Positions 8,186-16,283 of a stretch of 64,000 bases of DNA are shown here, in pieces. The position numbers and the translations under genes were made by a program. The notes beneath the pieces are model-generated. The model was not told where the DNA came from, did no database searches, and saw only the letters and a program-made list of their open reading frames with translations. The stretch comes from JAICLK01 sp963810525 (GTDB lineage Bacteria; Patescibacteriota; Saccharimonadia; Saccharimonadales; UBA4665), in assembly GCA_963810525.1 (NCBI GenBank), contig CAWENB010000001.1:1-64000 (forward strand), in the 5' to 3' direction. Positions within the stretch are counted from its first letter, which is position 1, and each line of letters starts with the position of its first letter.

Positions 8186-8902
8186 ATGAAGAATCAAAAA
8201 GGCTTTAGTGCTGTAGAAGTACTGCTTATTTTGATTGTCGTTGGTTTACTCGGATTTGGTGGGTGGTATGTCTATAAGAGCCACCATAAGACCATCGCAT
8301 CAACAAGCACGACCACATCAACTAGTAAACAAGCTGCTACAACTCAAAGTTCACCGAACTTCTTCAGCTGTGTAAGTGATAAAGGAACTCTTGTGACTAC
8401 GGGTTCTGCAAGTTGTACACTTAATGGAACTGTTTACGCCTTTCCATCAACCTTCACTACGACTGACATACTAAACTATGCTAAACTGCCTGAATCCGCA
8501 CAGTCGGTTGTGACCTCTTTGGCGCAAAAGAACTTTAGTGGTTTTACTGGTTGTGTCCAAGCTTCGCAAACCCCAAACAACGCTCAGGGTCAATATCCGT
8601 ATGCTAATGTGAGCATAGTTAATGCTAGCTTCATTTCCGTGTATATAAATTCCTGCGACAATGGTTATTCCGAAGATTATGCTTTTCAAGGGACGCAGTG
8701 GGCAGACTTGGGAGTTGAAACGCCAGTTAACGCAAATACAACTTCCAGTGTTAATACTGGGCTATCTTGCTCTTTCGATAGCAAGTACAACATTGCAAAG
8801 CCATCAGTCATTGTAAATAACCCCTCAGGAAATTCATCGTACCTTGGATATGATACATGCGTTAACTCAAATGGGTCGACTCAAGCAATATCGGAACAAT
8901 GA
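8186..8902 (+). CDS. Type IV pilin-like single-anchor surface protein
   Basis: 238 aa. N-terminus MKNQKGFSAVEVLLILIVVG is a class III/prepilin-type signal: short basic leader, Gly-Phe, Glu at mature position 5 and a hydrophobic helix. A Thr/Ser-rich linker (residues 38-55) and an extracellular domain with several cysteines follow. PilD-like processing and incorporation in a pilus or pseudopilus are possible. Not recognised beyond the N-terminus. The next cassette encodes a related protein. Confidence 0.7.
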   Translation: MKNQKGFSAVEVLLILIVVGLLGFGGWYVYKSHHKTIASTSTTTSTSKQAATTQSSPNFFSCVSDKGTLVTTGSASCTLNGTVYAFPSTFTTTDILNYAKLPESAQSVVTSLAQKNFSGFTGCVQASQTPNNAQGQYPYANVSIVNASFISVYINSCDNGYSEDYAFQGTQWADLGVETPVNANTTSSVNTGLSCSFDSKYNIAKPSVIVNNPSGNSSYLGYDTCVNSNGSTQAISEQ

Positions 8903-8946
8903 TGTTGTTAGGATGTTGCCCACCCTATTGCACTAGGGTCGCTAAC

Positions 8947-8990
8947 CATCCCGCCAGGTGTTGGAATGAAAGTGCGTCAAGCGCACCAAC
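8947..8990 (+). repeat. Cassette repeat copy 2
   Basis: Consensus copy: CATCCC, AGGTGTTGGAATGAAA, then hairpin GTGCG-TCAAG-CGCAC and CAAC. Tail type A continues CATAAGCATGATGGCCTC. Confidence 0.92.
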
Positions 8991-9002
8991 CATAAGCATG
9001 AT

Positions 9003-9030
9003 GGCCTCATATTAATTGAGGTCTTTTTTG
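9003..9030 (+). terminator. Terminator in tail of repeat copy 2
   Basis: GGCCTC/GAGGTC stem, loop ATATTAATT, then TTTTTT. A TATAAT -10 box for the next gene follows at 9036-9041. Confidence 0.8.
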
Positions 9031-9090
9031 TTGCCTATAATCACGTCGTGCTATTCTTGAATTAAGAAATAACCATAAGGATTACCTCAG

Positions 9091-9667
9091 ATGGGCAAAT
9101 ACCACAAAGACCAAAAAGGCTTCACCATTGTGGAGCTACTGTTAGTTATTATTGCACTAGGTATATTTGGCTTTGTTGGGTACTACGTCTATAGTCAGCA
9201 TAAATCCGCTAACAAGAGCGTGTCGGTTTCAGCCTCAACTACTAAGCAGGCTAGCCAGAACCAAGTGTTTAAGATCCCAGAACTTGGTGTACAGCTTACG
9301 ATCCCCGATACACTTCAGGGTCTGACGTATAGTTACGTGCCTGCTGATGCTCAGTCTGGCACACCACCAATGGTTAACTTCTCAACCAAAGCATTGACGG
9401 ACGGAACTAGATAGCGGCTGTGCTGCAGCTAATGGTGGCGCGCTTGGCCACCTCGTTAAGGAAAATGGCCAGTTCCCAGCCGATCCTGGTGATGGAAGCA
9501 TCTCGCTTATAAAGCAATTCAGTGGTTACTACATTTCTTACTGGAGCCCCCAGTCAGCTTGTCCAAATAGCAATGACCAGGCCATTCTTAACAAATCGCA
9601 ACAACTCGTGAATGGTTCGCGGCCAGTACTTTATAACTCACTCAAGAGTGTAACGGTTATTCGGTAG
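9091..9667 (+). pseudogene. Type IV pilin-like protein, +1 frameshift
   Basis: The first frame (107 codons) begins MGKYHKDQKGFTIVELLLVI, a prepilin-type signal, and stops at 9412-9414. In the +1 frame coding continues without break as DSGCAAANGGALGHLVKENG through SLKSVTVIR to TAG 9665-9667. Removing one A from GGAACTAG near 9405 restores one reading frame of about 192 codons. Related in layout to the preceding cassette protein. It may be a true pseudogene or an indel in the assembly. Confidence 0.7.
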
Positions 9668-9710
9668 CCAGTTTTGGCCTTGTCAAGAGGATCCAATAAA
9701 CCCTGTTACC

Positions 9711-9752
9711 CATATTACAAGGTGTTGGAATGAAAGTGCGTCAAGCGCACCA
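9711..9752 (+). repeat. Cassette repeat copy 3
   Basis: Consensus from AAGGTGTTGGAATGAAA through GTGCG-TCAAG-CGCAC; the upstream CATATTAC differs from the usual CAYCYCAA. Confidence 0.9.
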
Positions 9753-9772
9753 TAGAATCAATTGAAATAAAT

Positions 9773-9794
9773 ACGCTCATTCAGAGCGTTTTTG
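9773..9794 (+). terminator. Terminator before the 9808 gene
   Basis: ACGCTC/GAGCGT stem with loop ATTCA followed by TTTT; overlaps the spacer of the next promoter. Confidence 0.75.
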
Positions 9795-9795
9795 C

Positions 9796-9801
9796 TATAT
9801 T
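9796..9801 (+). promoter_or_regulatory. -10 element, leaderless promoter
   Basis: TATATT ends 6 nt before the ATG at 9808. Confidence 0.5.
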
Positions 9802-9807
9802 TACACG

Positions 9808-10164
9808 ATGCATGGTAAATCGCTGTATGAATTCTACGAGAAGTTTCTGCTGCTGCAATTTGGTATCCAAGACCAAAAGATAGTGTGGAGCCATAGCCAC
9901 GATATAGGACCAGATGAGGTTGCGCACTACTTTGAGATGGATGGGTATAGATACGTATTGGTATTCGAAGACTATGGCGGTCTGGCGGTGGAAGAAAAGT
10001 ATGTTCAAGAAACACTGAACCTCGAAGACAATTCGTTCCAGTATATTTCCCCTATCTCCGCAACAAAACACGCCCCATCTTATATCGTAAAGTTTTCTAC
10101 TCCCTATCAGTATTGTGAAAACGTCACAGGTGCATTCACGTTAATTAAATCAGGACCGGCTTAG
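9808..10164 (+). CDS. Hypothetical cassette protein
   Basis: 118 aa, acidic, rich in aromatic residues (FYEKFLLLQFG, HYFEMDGYRYVLVFEDYGG). Predicted soluble alpha/beta with no signal or membrane segment. No family recognised. It lies alone between repeats 3 and 4, with its own terminator-promoter upstream, and stops 13 nt before repeat 4. Confidence 0.65.
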   Translation: MHGKSLYEFYEKFLLLQFGIQDQKIVWSHSHDIGPDEVAHYFEMDGYRYVLVFEDYGGLAVEEKYVQETLNLEDNSFQYISPISATKHAPSYIVKFSTPYQYCENVTGAFTLIKSGPA

Positions 10165-10177
10165 AAACGATTCCAGC

Positions 10178-10220
10178 CATCCCAAAAGGTGTTGGAATGA
10201 AAGTGCGACAAGCGCACCAA
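10178..10220 (+). repeat. Cassette repeat copy 4
   Basis: Consensus except loop GACAAG instead of GTCAAG. Next gene is on the minus strand, yet the repeat keeps the plus orientation. Confidence 0.9.
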
Positions 10221-10237
10221 GCACCATCTTACCCCAG

Positions 10238-10726
10238 TTAGTCTATTTTCTCGATAAATCTATTTACGAGCCAGCTAGAGACTCGCAAAAAGCTGGATAA
10301 GTTCCTATGATCACTTGCATTTGCAAAATATAAACTTAGACCATCACGTCTTCTACGAATAGCCATAGCTTGGGTAATATCCAGGCATGGAATTATTAAG
10401 CTGGAATTATGGGCTCCAACTCTTCTGTAATCGATACCAACCAAACCGTTTGTATCGAAGTATGCACGAAAACCTCTATCCTTGATCTGCTTCTGGTTGG
10501 GAATGTAAGGGTTTGCGAAACCACGTTCTTCAACAATACTGGCAATTGCTAATGCAATTGAATGACCATCGAAATCTACTGCTGAGATGAGATCATCGTG
10601 ACCAGTGGTGTAACCTTCTATCGAATAGCAAGAAGCTAAAGCATTATATTGCAAAAGAGATACCTGCGCTAAATCTGGGTCTGGCAGATCCATTGGCGGG
10701 GGCGGTATGGTAATGGTTTCAACCAT
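10238..10726 (-). CDS. Hypothetical cassette protein, inverted orientation
   Basis: 162 aa, starting MVETITIPPPPMDLPDPDLA. The middle contains GHSIALAIASIVEERGFANP and a C-terminal helix SSFLRVSSWLVNRFIEKID. Soluble, no recognised family. The minus strand has TAGAAT 6 nt before the ATG, a leaderless-type promoter. It is one of four array genes opposite to the repeats, which shows that the repeats are not simply a gene-linked 3' UTR. Confidence 0.6.
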   Translation of the reverse strand: MVETITIPPPPMDLPDPDLAQVSLLQYNALASCYSIEGYTTGHDDLISAVDFDGHSIALAIASIVEERGFANPYIPNQKQIKDRGFRAYFDTNGLVGIDYRRVGAHNSSLIIPCLDITQAMAIRRRRDGLSLYFANASDHRNLSSFLRVSSWLVNRFIEKID

Positions 10727-10765
10727 AATAATATTCTACTTTAGTGGTTGCTATATTTTTATAAG

Positions 10766-10808
10766 CATCTCAAAAGGTGTTGGAATGAAAGTGCATCAAG
10801 CGCACCAA
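10766..10808 (+). repeat. Cassette repeat copy 5
   Basis: CATCTCAAAAGGTGTTGG, AATGAAA, GTGCA-TCAAG-CGCAC. Tail type A: GTTAGCGTCATGACCTC. Confidence 0.9.
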
Positions 10809-10826
10809 ACGAACCGTTAGCGTCAT

Positions 10827-10862
10827 GACCTCAGTTCTAAACTAGATCGAGGTCACTTTTAT
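10827..10862 (+). terminator. Terminator in tail of repeat copy 5
   Basis: GACCTC/GAGGTC stem followed by ACTTTTAT. Confidence 0.65.
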
Positions 10863-10915
10863 ATAATGCAAATTGTTTTCCTTGAATTATCGTTCAAGTT
10901 TCATACTTTAATAAC

Positions 10916-11527
10916 GTGAATCGATACATTGATTTTGCGCCAAATCCATCCATACCTGAGTTAAGTAGTGTTCCTGTTTATAGAGCCTCACAATTACCCA
11001 AAACTGAGTTTGATGGAATCAGGGTCAATGGTTCAGAGATAACATTTCTGGACGAATGCATCGTAGGGGCGCTGTGTCGCACTATAGTAGACGGACCAAA
11101 ACTAGCCAATGCCAGTGGGAAAGGATTTGATTGCGTAACTTTCGCTTTGCTCATGTGTGGGGTTGATTTGGCTGGAGCCACGAAAGGAAGAGATTTTAGT
11201 GTAAGCACTGAGACTGATACGGGGGCCGAGCTTATAAATAGAGAAATAGTCCAGACTCTGCCTTTAGCAATAGGGAGGAATCTGCGCATGTTGGCAAAGC
11301 CCCTATATCATCATACGATTATAGAAACTCAGACGGACGCAGGCCCAACCTATTTTTATAAGCTTGGTGATGAGGGCCCGATATGTTTATCGGGCATCAG
11401 GTCGGCTAAACGATTAGTAGAAGGCGATACAGTAGCAGCTGTTACATCCATGAAAGTATTTGTTGGCAAGAAATTTAAGAGGTTAGTGGCCGAATGGGCA
11501 TCATCTCAAACAGGTAGGGCTGCTTGA
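10916..11527 (+). CDS. Hypothetical protein, possible papain-like amidase fold
   Basis: 203 aa from GTG 10916. TTGAAT and TACTTT, 16 nt apart, end 6 nt before the GTG, favouring this leaderless start. The segment GKGFDCVTFALLMCGVDLAG followed some 60 residues later by YHHTIIET has the Cys...His spacing seen in NlpC/P60-type amidases, but the match is weak. No signal peptide. Stops 6 nt before repeat 6. Function unknown. Confidence 0.6.
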   Translation: MNRYIDFAPNPSIPELSSVPVYRASQLPKTEFDGIRVNGSEITFLDECIVGALCRTIVDGPKLANASGKGFDCVTFALLMCGVDLAGATKGRDFSVSTETDTGAELINREIVQTLPLAIGRNLRMLAKPLYHHTIIETQTDAGPTYFYKLGDEGPICLSGIRSAKRLVEGDTVAAVTSMKVFVGKKFKRLVAEWASSQTGRAA

Positions 11528-11533
11528 CCAAGC

Positions 11534-11577
11534 CACCTCAAAAGGTGTTGGAATGAAAGTGCGTCAAGCGCACCAAC
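11534..11577 (+). repeat. Cassette repeat copy 6
   Basis: CACCTCAAAAGGTG forms a small hairpin of its own; then TTGGAATGAAA and GTGCG-TCAAG-CGCAC, CAAC. Tail type A (ATAAGCG, GACCTC). Confidence 0.92.
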
Positions 11578-11589
11578 CATAAGCGTTTT

Positions 11590-11614
11590 GACCTCCAAAA
11601 AAGAGGTCTTTTCT
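11590..11614 (+). terminator. Terminator in tail of repeat copy 6
   Basis: GACCTC/GAGGTC stem, loop CAAAAAA, then TTTTC. Confidence 0.75.
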
Positions 11615-11661
11615 TTAGCTAAGGCTTGTTTATCAAAATATATCTGAACATACTATTAAAT

Positions 11662-12300
11662 ATGCGACATAAGCTAAAATCCAATATGAATCAAACCCTA
11701 GGTACTTCGAGGTTGGAGGCTTTCAGCGACGGCGTGTTTGCTATCGCCATCACACTCCTAGTGCTAGACATTGTTGTGCATCCACCAGGAACTCTCCTTG
11801 AACAAGTAGTACACGCATGGCCATCTTATCTTGCATATACTATTAGTTTTTTGACAATTGGTGCGGCGTGGATAGGTCATACGGCATTGACTGAACGACT
11901 TACTCGGATTGACTCAATATTTTTGAGGCTTAATTTACTTGCTCTGCTTGTAGTTGTTTTTCTGCCATTTCCAACTCGTCTTGTTTCAGCAAGCCTGGTT
12001 AGTGTTAGTGACGAATGAGGGGCTGTCACAATATATGGACTAACACTTCTCGCAATTCGTGTATTTGGTTTCCTTCTAGACTCTTATGCTCGTCGGGAGC
12101 ACCTGTATGAGTCAAAAGATGAGAGCTCAGAATTAGGGCGAGAACAAAGAAGTTTCTTACCAACCTTAACCTTTTATGTAGTAGCTATTGCAATCGGACT
12201 TATCTTTCCAAGATTTGGTGTTTTAATATATTTCGGTATATCTGTATATCTGGTATTGCCATTAAAAGAAATAACGAGTCTCTTTTTCTCACGAACCTAG
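11662..12300 (+). pseudogene. TMEM175-like (DUF1211) channel protein with in-frame TGA
   Basis: From ATG 11662 (TACTAT 5 nt upstream) the frame reads ...SRLEAFSDGVFAIAITLLVLD, the TMEM175 K+ channel signature with the FSD motif in helix 1. It runs through four hydrophobic segments to VSVSDE, hits TGA at 12016-12018, then continues in the same frame as GAVTIYGLTLLAIRVFGFLL to TAG 12298-12300. Total about 212 codons, the normal family size with six helices. A single CGA, GGA or TGG to TGA change would explain it. TGA is a normal stop in neighbouring genes. Confidence 0.8.
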
Positions 12301-12345
12301 AAAGTGTGTAAATCCCCGCACTTACCTTTAAAATAAATGCTCCTT

Positions 12346-12428
12346 ATGTGGTACGCCCAAAATCTTTCGCCAATGAGTTATCTCACTCATGATGAGGCGT
12401 AAACTTTTACCCATATGCTGCACCAATC
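12346..12428 (+). repeat. Second-type cassette boundary repeat, copy 1
   Basis: About 83 bp aligning over its whole length with 20465-20547. Shared blocks: TATCTCA, GATGAGG, GTAAACTTTTACCCA, TGCTGCACCA. CTCAT-G-ATGAG gives a hairpin, and flanking GGYG...CACC resembles the outer pairing of the main repeat. It takes the place of the main repeat after the TMEM175-like gene. Confidence 0.8.
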
Positions 12429-12470
12429 AATCATGTCTTTTCAACCCTATTTGTCGGGAAACGTTAGTTT

Positions 12471-12508
12471 AACGGGTCAATTAGTCATTTAACTAATTGA
12501 CCCGTTTT
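12471..12508 (+). terminator. Bidirectional terminator
   Basis: Perfect 14-bp stem AACGGGTCAATTAG/CTAATTGACCCGTT, loop TCATTTAA, followed by TTTT. Lies between the convergent TMEM175-like gene and the gene at 12545. Confidence 0.85.
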
Positions 12509-12544
12509 CATTATGCTAATTGCAATGTAATATCAACGCTATAC

Positions 12545-13396
12545 TCATGCGGCTGTAACCATGTAGCTTCCCCGCAGCGTTGGCCGTATACCCGTATTAA
12601 CCGGATCTCTAAATTCATCTCCGCGCAGAGGATTAATCTCAATCGCGTATTTGACAGCTCCAAACCTACGTCGAGTCGGAGTTGCTTCATAGGCCTGAAC
12701 ATATGGGACTTCCGTCACGCCTCTCAGCCAAGTAGCGGGATCTATTGGCAGATCATCCTTGTCACCTTCAATAAGCCTTCCGTCACGCTCTAAGTTGGCG
12801 ATCTGTGCGGCAAGATATACGCCCAAGTCTGGCAAGAATTGTTGCACTTTCAGCAGAGCAGTCGGCTGCGCGAGTCCGGGTAGAGATTCGAGGACTTCCG
12901 TAGGGTTGATGCCCCGATCTGTATACTCCTGTCGCTTCGTAGTGCTAATTATTCTACCTGTGAAATCAACGCCGCCCAGCGCCGGTGACGGTGAGGTAGC
13001 CATGATAGCCACATCCCAGTCGTCCAAGTCGGCAGTAGCCGGAACAGTCTCATCTCTTACGTCCGTCATATCCGGAATACGTACTTGGATACCATGACGC
13101 GCAAATACGGACTCCCACTGGCTCCCGCTGAAAGGGGGCACGAAGATAACATCTGGCTGCCAACCTTGCTGTTCAAAAGCCTCGTAGACTGGCGCCAGGG
13201 CGGCAAGGCGTTCGATAAACTCACTGTATTCAAGAAGTCGCTGCTCGGGTGATGCGATGTCCACCTCAACCAGTCGGCCGTTGACTCCACTTGCCTCGTC
13301 GAACCGTGCATTGGCTAGTGCTTCATAGGCCGTGGGCAATTGATTATGTGCTTCACTTCCAGCTGATGAAGGTAATTCTTCTATCGGGCTACTCAT
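12545..13396 (-). CDS. Hypothetical cassette protein, inverted orientation
   Basis: 283 aa from ATG 13396 (MSSPIEELPSS); the frame is open to 13450 but a TAGAAT/TATACC promoter region lies there. Soluble alpha/beta; segments YEAFEQQGWQPDVIFVPPF, WDVAIMATSPSPALGG and GRIISTTKRQEYTDRG suggest a Rossmann-like core, but no family is recognised. Lies between the second-type repeat and main repeat 7. Confidence 0.6.
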   Translation of the reverse strand: MSSPIEELPSSAGSEAHNQLPTAYEALANARFDEASGVNGRLVEVDIASPEQRLLEYSEFIERLAALAPVYEAFEQQGWQPDVIFVPPFSGSQWESVFARHGIQVRIPDMTDVRDETVPATADLDDWDVAIMATSPSPALGGVDFTGRIISTTKRQEYTDRGINPTEVLESLPGLAQPTALLKVQQFLPDLGVYLAAQIANLERDGRLIEGDKDDLPIDPATWLRGVTEVPYVQAYEATPTRRRFGAVKYAIEINPLRGDEFRDPVNTGIRPTLRGSYMVTAA

Positions 13397-13682
13397 ATCG
13401 GTATATTTTTGCATTCTATCGTGGCATATACAAATTCTCCCACTTTTCACATCGTGATTCTCCTAATGCATTCTTTTGGGCAATGATACGTCTACCAATG
13501 GTTATTGAGCGACAATCCTTTGTCGCAAATGCATTGATATATCGGGGTATTTTTCGGCAGTTAGAAATGCAAGCTGGATGCTACTTCCTAAAATTGGCCG
13601 CAGTTATCTAGTTACAACAAGCAAATTATAGGTCGAAAGGCTGACTTCAATATTGAGTCAGCTGCTGAGCAATAACTCTAAA

Positions 13683-13725
13683 CACCTCAAAAGGCGTTGG
13701 AATGAAAGTGCATCAAGCGCACCAA
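13683..13725 (+). repeat. Cassette repeat copy 7
   Basis: CACCTCAAAAGGCGTTGG, AATGAAA, GTGCA-TCAAG-CGCAC. ATAAGC of tail type A follows. An IS begins 43 nt further on. Confidence 0.9.
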
Positions 13726-13767
13726 GTATAAGCCGTATAACAGTTTTTGCTCAGACACCGTATAAAA

Positions 13768-14808
13768 CTCAAAACCTTTGCAACATTTCAGTAGGTACCT
13801 GCAGCTGTATGCCTAAGTGTACTCGTCTCGTATTGTAGTAGTCGAGATACGCGGTAAGCGTATCTCGCTGGTGCTGGAGCGGAACGCTCCGGCGCCAGAA
13901 GTACCCAATGCATTCAGTCTGGATAGTCCGGTTAAAGCGCTCAATGTGAGCGTTGTCATTGGGTCGATGTAGCCTGGTGTGTCTCGTAGTAATGCCGTGG
14001 CTTCTCAAGACCTGTTCGAAGTAGCGTCCGTACTCCGGGCCATTGTCGGTCTGTACGATGCGCAGTGGAAAGTCCCAAGCGTCCTGTGCTTCCAACACCG
14101 CCCGTGCAGCCAGTCCTGGACTGAGCTTTGGTGCCAAGGTAACATGCGTCATCCTGGTGAACAGATCAATGACGGTGTAGTAGTACAGCCTTTTGCCGCT
14201 TGCCGGATCCACATGGTGAATAGTATCCGTCTCGACCAGTTCGCCGGGTTTGGTGACGCGCGGACGCCGCGGATTGTCGGGACGGACTCGCTTCCTCCTT
14301 CCGACAGCAAGGCCAGCGCGCTTGAGAATACGTCTGACACTGCTCAGTGACACTTGTACGCCAAGTACGGTTACCAGATGGTGCCATACCACCTCAGCAC
14401 ACCTGCCGAGCTTCCGGCGTACGGCCAGGACCTGCCGTACCACCGCAGCAGGAATGGCTTTGGCATGGCCATGCGGCTGGGCACGCTCAGTTGGGATACT
14501 CCAATGAGCATCTGCCCAGCGGAACGACGTACCAACTATTCGGCTAGTGCGGTTGTCATTGGTGAACTGGCGATGCTCATTGAGCTTTCGCCACTTACAA
14601 AGCCAGCGCCAGATGGTAGTGCGGTGTACGCCACTGCGATCTGCAACAACAGATAGTGGCATTCTCTCAAGCAGTAGCAAGCGCAATGCGGTTGCTCTCG
14701 CCTTAGGAAGGTAAGGGTTGGTAGAATAGGCCATGGTAGGCTCCTCTCTGTTAGCTTTTGACACTTACAGTGTAGGTTGCCTACCTTTTTGGTTGCAAAG
14801 GTTGTGAG
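13768..14808. mobile_element. IS481-type insertion sequence
   Basis: Imperfect terminal inverted repeats: left CTCAAAACCTTTGCAAC (13768-13784), right end reverse-complements to CTCACAACCTTTGCAAC (14792-14808), one mismatch in 17. The transposase stop codon lies inside the left repeat. No clear target duplication is visible. Inserted between repeat 7 and the cassette gene at 14889. Confidence 0.85.
13769..14764 (-). CDS. IS481-family transposase
   Basis: 331 aa. N-terminal helix-turn-helix (LSVVADRSGVHRTTIWRWL), then an rve-type DDE integrase core: Asp in VETDTIHHVDP, Asp in VQTDNGPEYG, Glu in NDNAHIERFNRT, and YNTRRVHLGIQ near the end. Full length for the family and no stop inside, so the element may be active. 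An alternative start at the internal Met (MAYSTNPYLPKAR, 14734) is plausible because a GGAGGAG-like sequence precedes it. Confidence 0.9.
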   Translation of the reverse strand: MSKANREEPTMAYSTNPYLPKARATALRLLLLERMPLSVVADRSGVHRTTIWRWLCKWRKLNEHRQFTNDNRTSRIVGTSFRWADAHWSIPTERAQPHGHAKAIPAAVVRQVLAVRRKLGRCAEVVWHHLVTVLGVQVSLSSVRRILKRAGLAVGRRKRVRPDNPRRPRVTKPGELVETDTIHHVDPASGKRLYYYTVIDLFTRMTHVTLAPKLSPGLAARAVLEAQDAWDFPLRIVQTDNGPEYGRYFEQVLRSHGITTRHTRLHRPNDNAHIERFNRTIQTECIGYFWRRSVPLQHQRDTLTAYLDYYNTRRVHLGIQLQVPTEMLQRF

Positions 14809-14888
14809 ATACTACGAGACACTTGTATATTAGTCAGGTACATGACATAATTACAGTATAATTTATTGCGTATTCTCGGCAAATTGTT

Positions 14889-15272
14889 ATGAGCGAAGAG
14901 CTGCAAATAATTGATACTTTTGATGGTGTCCCACACCTTGTTTTAGTGAGGCAAAAGGCAGAAGAGCCTATAGAGTTTGGCATCAATCGGACACTTACTT
15001 TTAGACGGAGTGAGGCAGACCAGCCTGGAGATCCGCAGGTCGAAGTGTATGTCCAAGGAAGACACTCCGATCCATCCCTCGGTGTAGGAGCCAGATTTAG
15101 TACGGGTGGCGTCGTACAAGTGGGCTCTGAAACGTTTGATCAACAAGCTGTTGGGGGAACGGCGGAGATCAGCGTAAGAACCGGTAGAGTATCAGAGGAA
15201 ACTCAGAAACAAATTGCAGCGATGGTGGCGGCTGCTGCGTTCAGCATTTCGGCCCGACAGGAAAGACAATGA
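14889..15272 (+). CDS. Hypothetical cassette protein
   Basis: 127 aa, soluble, beta-rich in the middle (GVGARFSTGGVVQVGSETF) with a C-terminal helix (SEETQKQIAAMVAAAAFSIS). TATAAT at 14856 with a leader of about 27 nt; this promoter survives just outside the IS end. No family recognised. Confidence 0.6.
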   Translation: MSEELQIIDTFDGVPHLVLVRQKAEEPIEFGINRTLTFRRSEADQPGDPQVEVYVQGRHSDPSLGVGARFSTGGVVQVGSETFDQQAVGGTAEISVRTGRVSEETQKQIAAMVAAAAFSISARQERQ

Positions 15273-15368
15273 CAGCAAGACGAAGTGCCAGATTAGCTTT
15301 GGATTATTATAATTCCCCAATTTGACCGTATGGGCTAGTCAAATAAAGAGCTTGCGATATCGTCCAGC

Positions 15369-15412
15369 CACCCCAAAAAGTGTTGGAATGAAAGTGCGCC
15401 CGAGCGCACCAA
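15369..15412 (+). repeat. Cassette repeat copy 8
   Basis: CACCCCAAAAAGTGTTGG, AATGAAA, then GTGCGC-CCGA-GCGCAC, a longer stem than usual. Tail type C: CAATTGAGACCTTCCTATTT, shared with copy 13. Confidence 0.9.
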
Positions 15413-15493
15413 TTGAGACCTTCCTATTTTGGATATCTAGATTACGTCAGTCCTGATTTGACATAGTTAGTGCGTGTAAGAACAATTAGGCTT

Positions 15494-15757
15494 ATGGTAC
15501 GATCAATAGTAACTAAATCAGGAAATTCGTACGCGCTCCGGGTTCCCAAGCGCTATATTGATGATAATAAGCTAAAATTAGGCGACATAGTTACTATTGA
15601 AGAGCCGCTTACTTTACAAATGAAAGCTCTTGAAGCATTAGTAAAGCAAGGGAAGGCAAGGGGGCCGATCAAAAGTATACCCAATCCTATAGAGTGGCAG
15701 CGTCAGCTACGACATTCTAGCGACCCTTGGGAAGAAGTTAGTCGTGATTCTGCTTGA
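15494..15757 (+). CDS. AbrB/MazE-type antitoxin of a VapBC-like pair
   Basis: 87 aa from ATG 15494. MVRSIVTKSGNSYALRVPKR and DDNKLKLGDIVTIEE form the swapped-hairpin AbrB/SpoVT DNA-binding domain. The C-terminal half (MKALEALVKQGKARGPIKSI, then WEEVSRDSA) would wrap the toxin. Overlaps the PIN gene by 14 bp. TTGACA at 15457 is a candidate -35. Confidence 0.8.
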   Translation: MVRSIVTKSGNSYALRVPKRYIDDNKLKLGDIVTIEEPLTLQMKALEALVKQGKARGPIKSIPNPIEWQRQLRHSSDPWEEVSRDSA

Positions 15758-16115
15758 CAGTAATATAGTTATTTATCTGCGTGATCCCAGGTGGGGTGAA
15801 AAGATTTTTCGTCAACTTGATGATGAAAGATTAGCAACATGTAATGTCATAATCGCAGAGGTCTTAGGATTTAAGGGCTTGGAAAAAACTGATGCTGATT
15901 ACTTCGAGCTGTTTTTCGTAACCATGAAGAACTGCCAATTTGATGACAGGGTTACTAAAATAGCAATTGAACTTAGAAAGGGTTATTTTATTCAACTGCC
16001 AGATGCACTCATTGCAGCAACTGCGCTGGTGAATGACCTTTCTCTTTGTACTCATAATGCAGAAGTTTTTGAAAAGATTCCCGATTTATTACTCTTTGAC
16101 CCGCTTATTTCTTAG
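15744..16115 (+). CDS. PIN-domain ribonuclease toxin (VapC-like)
   Basis: 123 aa, GTG start. PIN acidic residues are visible: LLDSNIVIYL (Asp5), IAEVLG (Glu), LPDALIAATALV (Asp) and CTHNAEVF near the end. These proteins cleave tRNA or rRNA; the paired antitoxin precedes it. Stops 14 nt before repeat 9. Confidence 0.85.
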   Translation: MILLDSNIVIYLRDPRWGEKIFRQLDDERLATCNVIIAEVLGFKGLEKTDADYFELFFVTMKNCQFDDRVTKIAIELRKGYFIQLPDALIAATALVNDLSLCTHNAEVFEKIPDLLLFDPLIS

Positions 16116-16129
16116 TTGATTTACCTAAC

Positions 16130-16172
16130 CATCCCAAAAAGTGTTGGAATGAAAGTGCGTCAAGTGTGCCAT
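16130..16172 (+). repeat. Cassette repeat copy 9
   Basis: CATCCCAAAAAGTGTTGG, AATGAAA, GTGCG-TCAAG-TGTGC. Tail type B (AACAGACAC...ACGTCGCAAGG), shared with copy 12. Confidence 0.88.
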
Positions 16173-16184
16173 TAACGAAATAAC

Positions 16185-16217
16185 AGACACAATACGTCGC
16201 AAGGCGTGTTTTTTTAT
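16185..16217 (+). terminator. Terminator in tail type B of repeat copy 9
   Basis: ACAC.../...GTGT hairpin around AATACGTCGCAAGGC, followed by seven T. Confidence 0.6.
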
Positions 16218-16283
16218 CTTCAAGGAGTGTCCCCTTAACCTGCTCATGCTATGATTTAAGCAGACATAGGGGGACTTTGGGAA

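Noticed and set aside
12016..12018. Genome-wide UGA recoding
   Set aside because: TGA ends many intact genes here at expected family lengths (metG, atpD, partial NUDIX, antitoxin-linked genes).
8107..13730. Conserved micropeptide MKVRQAHQ encoded by the repeat (ATGAAAGTGCGTCAAGCGCA...)
   Set aside because: The substitutions follow base pairing of the hairpin (R/H change paired with the other arm), copies 8, 12 and 13 destroy the frame, and lengths to the stop vary. Structure explains the conservation better.
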